Assembly (NCBI GenBank): GCA_021324755.1 | Contig: JAJPIL010000028.1 | Span: forward strand, 62,001 to 126,000 | Origin: Pseudomonadota bacterium | GTDB lineage: Bacteria > Desulfobacterota > Binatia > Binatales > Binataceae | Direction of reading: 5' to 3' | Length of the DNA: 64,000 nucleotides | In this document: positions 9,429 to 17,300 of the stretch, piece after piece | How positions within the stretch are numbered: position 1 is the stretch's first letter | How the letters are laid out: the number at the start of each line of letters is the position of its first letter | Translations under genes and position numbers: made by a program | The notes under the pieces: model-generated | Seen by the model: only the letters and a program-made list of their open reading frames with translations | What the model was told of the DNA's origin: nothing | Databases searched by the model: none

Positions 9429-9432
9429 TTCG

Positions 9433-10233
9433 TTAGCCCTCAACCGAAATAACTTCCTCCAGCGTGCCTCCTGCATCAGTAAAGTAGTCGTTCCAGAACT
9501 CGATGTGACGTTTCCCTTGAATACGGCTAGCTGTTGTGCGGCGAAGGTAGAAAATCTTGACTTTAACACCAGAAAGCTGAGGTCGTACCTTTAAGTAGTA
9601 CGAGCTTGTGCGAAATGTTTGGAATGATTCGATTCTGCGGTACTGAGAAAGCCCCTTGGTATTCTGGATCATGTCAGAGATGATAATGAGCTCCTTGGGA
9701 ATCTTCTGAACTTTATTTCCGAGATACAGCTGGACAGCGATCTGTTGAATACATTCAAGAATGGGAGATGTCGCATCTGGCTCACTGGTAAGAAGCCGCG
9801 ATAGAGCGTCGTTGAATTTGTTGTAGAAGTTTTTTTGCCATCGCTTTTCTACCAATGCCGGATTGCCAGTAAGCATGTTTACGTCGCTTCCACGTCCTGG
9901 GTTGCAGACCTCGAGCACGGGATGTAAGAGCTCGTTGGATGTGGGTTTGATCGTAAATAGAGCAAGCTCCCCGTACTGCGGGATCGTACTCGTCAAATCA
10001 TCAAGATACTTGATCAGTGCCTCCTTTTGGACGGGACTGACCGGATCGGTCAGATCCAGCAGAATTGCGGTAATGCTATGAGGCCCACTCTGGGGACAGC
10101 CGCTGGCTTTGTCGAGCTTTTGACGATGTGCCGCTGAGGTCCAATATGCGACTAAGAGAGAGATCAACAAAAATCCCGAAATGCACAACAGGATAATTCC
10201 TACTTGGTTTTGTCGCTGAACACTAAGACGCAT
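9433..10233 (-). CDS. Membrane-anchored VWA-like protein
   Basis: About 266 residues from ATG 10233, which follows a GAGG at eight bases; a GTG at 10257 is the alternative start. One membrane helix (VGIILLCISGFLLISLLVAYW) precedes an exported or cytosolic domain. It begins with AILLDLTDPVSPVQK, a D-x-T-D-x-x-S version of the MIDAS metal site of von Willebrand A folds, and later has ELIIISDMIQN, a typical third VWA strand, with CNPGRGSD between. The order, length and motifs support a VWA-like fold, though Ca/Mg binding is inference. It is the second gene of the minus-strand operon. Confidence 0.6.
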   Translation of the reverse strand: MRLSVQRQNQVGIILLCISGFLLISLLVAYWTSAAHRQKLDKASGCPQSGPHSITAILLDLTDPVSPVQKEALIKYLDDLTSTIPQYGELALFTIKPTSNELLHPVLEVCNPGRGSDVNMLTGNPALVEKRWQKNFYNKFNDALSRLLTSEPDATSPILECIQQIAVQLYLGNKVQKIPKELIIISDMIQNTKGLSQYRRIESFQTFRTSSYYLKVRPQLSGVKVKIFYLRRTTASRIQGKRHIEFWNDYFTDAGGTLEEVISVEG

Positions 10234-10275
10234 TTGGGCTGCCTCACGTTCGGTCACGAAAGAACTTGCTCGAAC

Positions 10276-11775
10276 TCAGCTTTCGACTAATTGCTGAACC
10301 GACTCGAACTGCTTGCGCGCACTCTCGTACAACTCAAAAATGGAGCGTCTAGTTTCTTTGAGCTCGTTCAAGGTCTCTTCCACCTTTTGCTCTGGAAAAG
10401 GCGCGATTTGTGGACCCGCCTCGGTGTCGTCAGGGTTGGGGACGGTCCACCGTTGAGGAAAGGAATCGGGCGGTGCTCCAGGTTGAAGGGGCTGGTTTAT
10501 TGGATGATGTTGCTCAGAAACCCGGTCGACAAAATCCTCGATTAATTTTTTGGCACTTTCGAATTCTTCGCGTCGATGTTTTAAGGCTTCCTTAAGCTCA
10601 TGGTATTTGTAGCGTTTCTGTTCGATGCTGTCAGTTCGCTGGTCTAGCCGTTCAACAAGTTGATCTCGCAGTGACTCAAGCCGCTTCGTCTCGGTCTCTT
10701 TTCTAGCCAAAAAACTGTTTAGGATGTTCTGATAACGCTCACTGACTTTTCCATATTGGGGATAAGGATCATCCATCTTGTAGCCCTCGACCGTAGCGAA
10801 CAACCAAAAGGCAATTCCCAATACCCAAAGGAGATACGAGGTCACGTCATTTAGAACGAGTGGATGCTGCCAGAACGAGGAAAGAGCTCTGACAGACGCA
10901 TTCTCAGGATCCGGGCCATTTGACTCGTCGCGGTAATGTGCAACCACGGAATTGACAACAATCGCCAAGACAAATATGACCACGAGGCCTGTGTTTCCAA
11001 CGATTCGATGCCAAAGCGATATATGGTTTCTCTGTCGCAAACACCAGGCGCCAATCACTAGCCCAAGAAAGATCACGTTTATGAAAGAAATTACGATGGC
11101 GAGACCCCATCCGCCGATAAGCCCTGTTTCAAGTCCTTGAGCCAAAACAGAGCCGTTAAGTAATGACTCAATTAACAAAAGGGCTGCGACTATTCCCCCG
11201 AACCACCATCTTGACTCTGGTCTTGCCGAAGGGCGCTGAAGCTTGTTTTCTTGTCTGAATCTCTTGAGCTCATTCGCATGCTCCGAAAGCTGCGTTTTAA
11301 GGTCATATAGAGTATCCCGGCTTCTGCTTACCTCATCGTTGAACTTTATCCGCGCCTCCTGAGCTGCCGTGTGCGCTTGATCGAGCTCCTTTTGAATCTG
11401 AAGTTCATAAATTTGAGCAAAAATTCTCTCCTGTTCGGCTCGATATTTTTCTCTGGCACGAGCAGCCCAGTTTTCAGCGAGGGCAACTAGGTCTTCACGT
11501 TTGAGGTTTCTAATTAAATCTTCGACCGAGCCGATACGTTTTTGGATGTCGGGTAGAAGCCCTAGATCATTCTGACTGGTCGAGGTGGGGGCTTCGTCTC
11601 GACCGAAAGTAGCCCACCGATCGCTGGAGTAGGGCTCGATCACCTCATACTCTACTCGCTCCCTACGCAACATCCGTAAAAGCATTAAGGGGAGCCGCAA
11701 AAGTAGTCTGAGGAACCGTGTCAGTACTGGCCGAGGCTTCGGGGTATTTTGCACCGTGTGAGCTTCAGCCGACAT
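10276..11775 (-). CDS. Four-span coiled-coil membrane protein, first gene of the operon
   Basis: 499 residues from ATG 11775. A basic, proline-rich N-terminus and a long coiled coil (residues about 80-180) lead to four hydrophobic segments at about 190-212, 222-246, 260-280 and 312-332. The first pair carries LLIESLLNGSVLAQGLETGLIGGWG, and the fourth ends in ATVEGYKMDDPYP. A second coiled coil covers about 345-415, then a proline-rich linker and a final helical region. The layout suggests a scaffold whose two cytoplasmic coiled coils straddle a membrane core. I do not recognise a named family. It is followed by the VWA-like, MotA-like and MotB-like genes. Confidence 0.6.
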   Translation of the reverse strand: MSAEAHTVQNTPKPRPVLTRFLRLLLRLPLMLLRMLRRERVEYEVIEPYSSDRWATFGRDEAPTSTSQNDLGLLPDIQKRIGSVEDLIRNLKREDLVALAENWAARAREKYRAEQERIFAQIYELQIQKELDQAHTAAQEARIKFNDEVSRSRDTLYDLKTQLSEHANELKRFRQENKLQRPSARPESRWWFGGIVAALLLIESLLNGSVLAQGLETGLIGGWGLAIVISFINVIFLGLVIGAWCLRQRNHISLWHRIVGNTGLVVIFVLAIVVNSVVAHYRDESNGPDPENASVRALSSFWQHPLVLNDVTSYLLWVLGIAFWLFATVEGYKMDDPYPQYGKVSERYQNILNSFLARKETETKRLESLRDQLVERLDQRTDSIEQKRYKYHELKEALKHRREEFESAKKLIEDFVDRVSEQHHPINQPLQPGAPPDSFPQRWTVPNPDDTEAGPQIAPFPEQKVEETLNELKETRRSIFELYESARKQFESVQQLVES

Positions 11776-11804
11776 TGGGGCAAGCCGCTATTTAGACTGC
11801 TAAA

Positions 11805-11836
11805 ATAATCTAAGCTAGCATTTTGAACTTTTTCAA
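11805..11836 (-). promoter_or_regulatory. Possible sigma-70 promoter of the membrane operon
   Basis: On the minus strand TTGAAA (11836-11831) is followed after 17-19 bases by TTAGAT/GATTAT (ending near 11805), about 30 bases before the ATG at 11775. The -35 box sits in a short inverted repeat TTGAA-N4-TTCAA, which could be an operator. Only the -35 is a good match. Confidence 0.35.
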
Positions 11837-12161
11837 GGGATTTTACTGCCAGTAACGACTTTAAAGTGGAAGTATTGGCTTTTTTAAACCTGTGGCCTTC
11901 TACTGGCACTTATCCTTATCGGTGTTTAAAAGTAGCTCTGCGTATGCGCTATGCTCGGCGGGGGGGGCATGACGCAGAGCCTTCTATGGTCGACAACCGT
12001 CGAACTTCCCAGAAGGTGCATACCTTGGCCCGCAGTTTAATAGGGTCCTAAAAGCGGTAGATTTCGCGTTCGCTCGCAGGCGAGAGTTTCGTAGAGAGCT
12101 AGGTCGCAGAGATTGCTATTGCTGAGATACGCGTTATCGGGAAAAATGGAAGCTTGCAGGC
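11837..12161. other. Intergenic region between membrane operon and tRNA-Arg
   Basis: About 325 bases without a convincing gene. A run of seven or more G near 11960 is the only notable composition feature. A 61-codon frame at 11866-12051 has no motifs. Confidence 0.4.
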
Positions 12162-12238
12162 GCGCCCTTAGCTCAGCGGATTAGAGCAGCAGACTACGGA
12201 TCTGCGGGTCGGGGGTTCAAATCCCTCAGGGCGCGCCA
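12162..12238 (+). tRNA. tRNA-Arg (ACG)
   Basis: Acceptor strands GCGCCCT and AGGGCGC pair fully. The D arm has TAGCTCAGCGGATTAGAGC. The anticodon stem GCAGA/TCTGC holds the loop CTACGGA, so the anticodon is ACG, expected to be deaminated to ICG to read CGN codons. The T arm is GGGGG-TTCAAAT-CCCTC and CCA is encoded at 12236-12238. Confidence 0.95.
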
Positions 12239-12793
12239 ATCAAAATCCTCGCAAAATCACGCCTTTTCCGCCGGTCGCGCCTTTAGATACCTTAAGCGCT
12301 GCAAGGGCCGTGTAGACGCCATGTACACGCAAGCGCCTTCAACCACCAGCGGTCGCCCTTCGTTGGGCGATGGGCGCGGCGAACCGTTCTTGGCAGGGTA
12401 TAGGTACCCTACGCCCTTTGAGCCCTTCCTTGGAATCCCTTTGACGGCATGTTGCAGGTTGGCGCGGGTCCTCAGCGCACCCACCAATAAAACCCACTTC
12501 GCGATCTCGGCTAGTGCTCAGGGGTAACCGTGTCGCGGTTGTTTTGGGCGCCTCAAGAAGTGGGGATACGTAGCGCACGGCTTCGAGCGTCGGCGATGCC
12601 TTACTTAGGGCACGTTGCGGCTGGTTGGGCGTATTCGAAAGGGGCATCGAGGCCAAGGGCGTCGGGGATGCCTTAGGGCGCACTGAGCATGGACATGCGC
12701 CGGGGTGTGCGATGGATTTGTGCGCGTGCTTGGCGGCTACATAAGCACGAGCGAGGCGTGCTGTGCACTGAATGAGCGTCCCGCCTTTACCCG
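12239..12793. other. Debris region after tRNA-Arg
   Basis: About 550 bases downstream of the tRNA. Frames on both strands (for example 12339-12683 minus) are low in recognisable motifs. A direct near-repeat of GCGTCGGxGATGCCTTA occurs near 12584 and 12658. I see no intact gene. Confidence 0.4.
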
Positions 12794-12967
12794 ATGAAAA
12801 GAATACTCAAAGAGGCCGGCTGCTATTTCGTTCGTCGAGGTAGGGGCGAGCACGATATCTGGTACAGCCCTATCTCGAAGAGGAACTTCACGGTCGATAA
12901 CCATATTGCCTCACGCCACCTTGCCAACGCCGTTCTCGAGCAAGCAGGCCTTCCGAAGGCGTTCTGA
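12794..12967 (+). CDS. hicA: HicA-like mRNA interferase toxin, orphan
   Basis: A 57-residue frame starting MKRILKEAGCYFVRRGRGEH and ending in VLEQAGLPKAF. HicA toxins are small dsRBD-fold ribonucleases with a K-x-L-x-x-x-G-(W/C)-x-x-x-R-x-x-G-S-H signature; here the residue before the catalytic H is E (GEHDIWY) rather than S. The C-terminal LEQAGL matches the family's L-x-x-A-G-(L/I) end. It is slightly shorter than usual and lacks the first strand residues upstream of M1 because a TGA precedes the frame. No HicB antitoxin frame follows, so it may be a relic. Confidence 0.55.
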   Translation: MKRILKEAGCYFVRRGRGEHDIWYSPISKRNFTVDNHIASRHLANAVLEQAGLPKAF

Positions 12968-13187
12968 GCGCGGCTTAACTCCCATGTAGGCCTCAAAACG
13001 CAATGTCGTCGCTCCCCGCCGAGCGGCGGCTCTGGGACGTGGCGTCTTTGGGTTTGAACGAAAGCGAGCGGTAGTCGCGCTCGCGCGCGCGTCGCCTGCG
13101 CGTGTTGCGGTCGGTGCGGAGAAAAAACCGCGGGCGGCAGCCATCGTTCTTTTCAGCCAAACGGGCATCGTCGAGCTCTTGGCCTAC

Positions 13188-13322
13188 AGTGTGATACTCG
13201 CGGGCCATCGGTGCGGCGTCGTGCTCAAGGACGCAGGTCGCCTCGAAGCTGTTGTGTTGGTCATTGGCCAGCACGATGATGCGCTCGGCGCGGAGGAAGA
13301 CCACCAGGATGTAACCCTGCCT
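13188..13322 (-). pseudogene. Relic of a COG1112-type SF1 helicase
   Basis: The minus-strand frame reads GYILVVFLRAERIIVLANDQ then HNSFEATCVLEHDAAPMARE. This aligns without gaps to the motif II-III region of the intact helicase nearby (LAKRIVVVGDDKQNSPEAVG, then ILEDDIARLAHE). The key GDDKQ has decayed to ANDQH, and a stop precedes the segment eight codons before it, so only about 45 residues survive. It lies in the opposite orientation to the intact gene and is too divergent to be a recent copy, suggesting a second helicase once stood here. Confidence 0.6.
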
Positions 13323-13518
13323 GTATTAACCCCGCCTGCGACGGGGTCTGCGCCTTGAAGCAGTATTTCAATATTTAGGGACCGGCGCACCGGCATGTTG
13401 CCCACTTGCACGCTTTGGGATCTTCGCTCGACTCCATCGCATCCTTCAGCCCAACGTCCGAAACTATCTGTTTTCACGGAGGCTGCCAAAGCAGCTCTAA
13501 GAACGCTCTCTTGACTGT

Positions 13519-13602
13519 GTGAGCGCGTTTGCCTATCTCAAGTGTGAAAGTTGCGGTCGAGCCTTATCATTTTCCTGCCGTGATAAGCTAAGTGTCGGGT
13601 AA
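13519..13602 (+). pseudogene. Possible IS91-like transposase zinc-finger fragment
   Basis: A short frame reads FAYLKCESCGRALSFSC before a stop at 13600-13602. A C-x-x-C-G...L-x-F-S-C pattern occurs in the N-terminal zinc finger of IS91-type transposases. The match is only about 20 residues and no other part of a transposase is seen, so this is a weak call. Confidence 0.22.
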
Positions 13603-13884
13603 GGGTTTATTTTTTGTGCTCGGGGCTTTCACCAAGCGGGGCCAGGCCTACACGGCGTATCAACGGTTCGTGCTCAGCCCTAGTGCGACAGGTTATCTCC
13701 CGAAGCGGAGCTGTTCGCTCTTCCCCAGACGCGGTAGCGCGGCGGCTTTCGTCCGTCGAATAACTGATCACTTCACGCACGGCTCCCGCCAGCTCACGCA
13801 GGGCCAGCGGGGCTTGGGCGCAGCTCGATCGGCACGGCTGGGAGACAGGTTCTGTCGCGCTCCGGACGCTGCGGCAGGTGGAAG

Positions 13885-14082
13885 GTGAAGCTAGAAGACC
13901 TCAAGCCGCAACTTACGCTGCGTGGTGTTCTTCCGGACGTCGCGGTCACCGTGGTGAACGTCCAGTGGTTCGGCAGCGACGCCCTCGAGCTCACGTACAA
14001 GGACCCCGGGGGACGAGTCGGCAACGTCCTTCTTTACCGCGACGACGAGCCGCGCGCGGAACTGCTGGAGCGAGGGCGGCCT
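13885..14082 (+). pseudogene. N-terminal fragment of a large SNF2-type helicase
   Basis: From GTG 13885 about 66 residues read as a start of a large SNF2-family helicase: VKLEDLKP, then TVVNVQWFGSDALELTYKD and GRVGNVLLYRDDEPR. I associate this head with DUF3883/DrmD-like helicases of defence loci. After ELLERGRP the expected frame is lost: the frame stays open to 14232 but no longer resembles the family, and no Walker motifs follow. A deletion has therefore removed nearly the whole gene, ending less than 300 bases before the intact helicase. Confidence 0.6.
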
Positions 14083-14352
14083 TGTCGCCGATCTCGAAGA
14101 GCCCTTGGCTCGGAAGGTAGATGCGGCTATCTAGCGCGGCCTCTACTCGCTCCTGCGTCGCTGAATCGCTGTGCTGTCTCAACCCCTGGAAGGGTCTTGG
14201 ACGCGACCCGTTCGAAGAGAACGATCCGTTGAACAGCCGCAAGCATGGCTGACAAATCATCTACCTTACGCGGGGCCATAGTCGGCAAAGCGAAATGGCT
14301 TGGCCATGAACAATGCGTGACAATGCTACGTGGGTAGCACACTTGGGGTACC

Positions 14353-17300
14353 ATGAGACCAACGAACAGCGAATCGCAAGTGGCGACGAAGGGAGCGGCT
14401 CTGCTCGCCTTCCTAAGAGAAAACGCAACGATTAGACGGCAGCGTGTCACCAAATACGGTGCTGGAGACAGGATCCTATGGTTCAAGGACGTCCCCAGAG
14501 AAGCTGCCGAGTGCCGGTCCCCCTTCCTATCACATAGGCCGGATGATCTGGGTGAACTGTGGTTAGAGGTACGCAAACCTCCCATGCCTACTCGACCACC
14601 GGAGCCGGCAGAAGTCAAAGATTGGGTCCGGGCCGACGCCCTAAACCAGGCGGAGAAAGCGCCCGAACTTCGCCCTGAAATCACTGTCATCGTCAAACGG
14701 CAAGTGCCTGACCCAGATGCACCTCAGGGCAGCAAAAGGATGATCGTCGAAGAAGTCCCAGAGATTCGTCGGCTCGAGGATCATCCTGAGGTCGAGGAGG
14801 TCTGGCTTCAGTATCTGATTGAGAAGTGGGAACCCTGGGCGGAAAAGATGCGCCGATGGCAGAAGGTGCAAGATGTCTACGAAACTGTCGACTTCATGCG
14901 ACGCCGGCTCGAAGAGGCTGAGGAACGGTACGAGCTTGTGCTTGCGATCGGGTTATTGCAGTGGCGAGATCCGACTGGCACGGATATCAAACGGCACGTT
15001 CTGACCGCGCCCGCAGAGTTCGCATTCGATGCATCACGTGGTGTGTTGACTGTTGTGCCAGCCGCCTCCTTCGAGGGTTTCCGGGTCGAGCTTGACATGC
15101 TCGATTTCAAGCACCGCCCACGGCTCGATGAGGACGAGCTCGAAAGACTTCTCGAAGAGCTCGACGTCCAGGCCTGGGACACCGCTTTGGTTGCTCCAAT
15201 CTTGCGCGAGATCGCAAACCGTCTCAGATCCGACGCACTGGTCGACGACGTGTTTCAGCCCGCCGATCGTATTGAGGAACGCCCGCGGATATCGTTTGCA
15301 CCAGCTCTCGTACTTCGCGAACGGAACCCTACAGCTTACGACGACTTAGTTTGCAAACTCCACGAGGCCGCTCAGTCTGGTGAGCTAAAGCCGACAGAAC
15401 CGTGGGCGCGTCTGCTCCGGGAAGGCGAGCCCGCGAATCCTGGCCAAAACGCTCTTAGCTTTGTCCCGCAGGATCCTAGAGTGAGTGTGGAAAGCTTGGA
15501 ACGCATCCTCTTCCCAAAACCAGCCAACGAGGAACAGCGACAGATCGTGCAACGACTTGAGACGGATCCGTGTGTCCTCGTCAAGGGGCCGCCTGGAACA
15601 GGCAAAAGCCACACAATCGCAAATCTCATCTGTCACCTGCTTTCGCGGGGCGAGCGGGTTCTTGTGACCGCCCATGCGTCCCAAGCGCTCGATGTGCTGC
15701 GCGGGCTACTTCCGAAGGACATTAGGGACCTATGCGTAACGGCACTGGGTTCTTCCAGCAGTGACCAACGCCTACTCGAAGAGAGCGTTCGCGAAATTTT
15801 AAGGCGCAAGAACGAATGGCGTGGACCATCAGCTGCGCAGCAAGCGATCGAAGAAGTAGAGAAGCAACTTCGAAAGCTCGAGGACGAGTTGGCACGGGTT
15901 GAGCGTGACCTCAGGACCTTCCGAGAGGCAGAGACGTACCGGCACGAGCTGCCCGGCGGTTATGCGGGAACCCTTGCACAGATTGCGCGCATGGTGAGCC
16001 AGCAAAAGGAGGAGTACAGCTGGTTTCCCGAGCTGCCCGCGGATACCGAGTTTCCCCTTGACCCCTCGGAGAGCGAATTTCTTGTAGATGCCCAGGCGCG
16101 CTTCACGGCCGAGGCGCGCGCGGAGTTGGAGCTCGACCTCGGGGATGTGGAGCTTCCGAGTCCGGATGCGTTCCGGGAGCTGGTCGAGCGGGCAAGAAGC
16201 GCCGAAGAGAAAAGCCAGAGGCTGAGCCGAGGGGTGGACAGCTCCAAAGCGCATCTACTGGAGGGATTTGGAGTCCAACAACTCCGGAATGCCCGCGAAG
16301 CTGTGCAGAAACTTGCTGATGTTGCTGACCGTGCGGAGCGTGTCTTGGGTGAGATCACAGAGGCTGTCCTTGGTGACCTACTGGCTTCCACTCACGCTAA
16401 ATGGGTACGTCTTCTAAGAAACTTGGCAGGACTCGTGACACACGCTAACCAGTACCGGGAGGCACTCAGAGCGGTTCGGGTCAAGCTGTCAGATAACGTC
16501 ACGGAAAACCAACTAAAAAAAGACGTCGAGCGACGTCTGGCGCACCTGGAGGGTAGAGGCCGGAAAGGTTTTTGGATCTTTGCACCACGAGTTATACGGG
16601 ACACCCGCTACGTGGTCAATGCTTGCCTAGTCGATGGAGCGAAGGCCAAGGGGGTCGAGGAGCTTCGACGTGTTCGCGACTGGCTAGAGCTACGGAGCAA
16701 ACTTAGAGAGCTCGAAGAAGTATCGAACTCCTTGCTGCCTGGAATGTCGAACCCGACGCGAGCGCTTTCCCGCGCGAAAGAGCTGGTGGTGAAATTGAGG
16801 GAACTCTTGGAGTTTTTCGCTTCCGAGGAAGCAGACTCACTGGCGAGGGTTTTGGGCTCCAAGCGCACGGAACTTGTCTCCGCGGTTGGTCGCAGTGACT
16901 GGATCAAGGCGATCGATGGGATTCTAGCCTATCGAGAAGCCCGCGATCTTCAGAAGGAGTTCGACCGGCTCCTCGACGTCGTGCGCGGTTTGCGTCTAGG
17001 ATCGAAAGCCCATCCGTGCCTCAGCGCTCTCGAGGATGCCGCCCGCAGACGCGACGTGGCCATGTGGCGGACCGCCTGGGAGAAGCGAGAACAACTTCGG
17101 CAGGACAAACAGCGCCTCTCTCGCTACGACGCTTTGCTTGTGAGACTTGACGAGTCATGCCCAGGTCTGCGAGAGATCCTTTGCAACTCTGCAGGTGAAC
17201 CAGTCTGGCAAGACCGTGTCCGTAAACTTCGAGACGCCTGGAACTGGGCGGCTGCCTGTGCGTGGCTACGACGAGTCTCCAATCCGTCGGACTACGAGGC

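Noticed and set aside
12911-13168. 85-codon minus frame beside HicA
   Set aside because: Opposite strand, arginine/alanine-rich and without motifs; overlaps the HicA frame.
14083-14232. Continuation of the SNF2-like fragment to 14232
   Set aside because: The frame stays open, but the residues after GRP no longer resemble the helicase family; I end the relic there.
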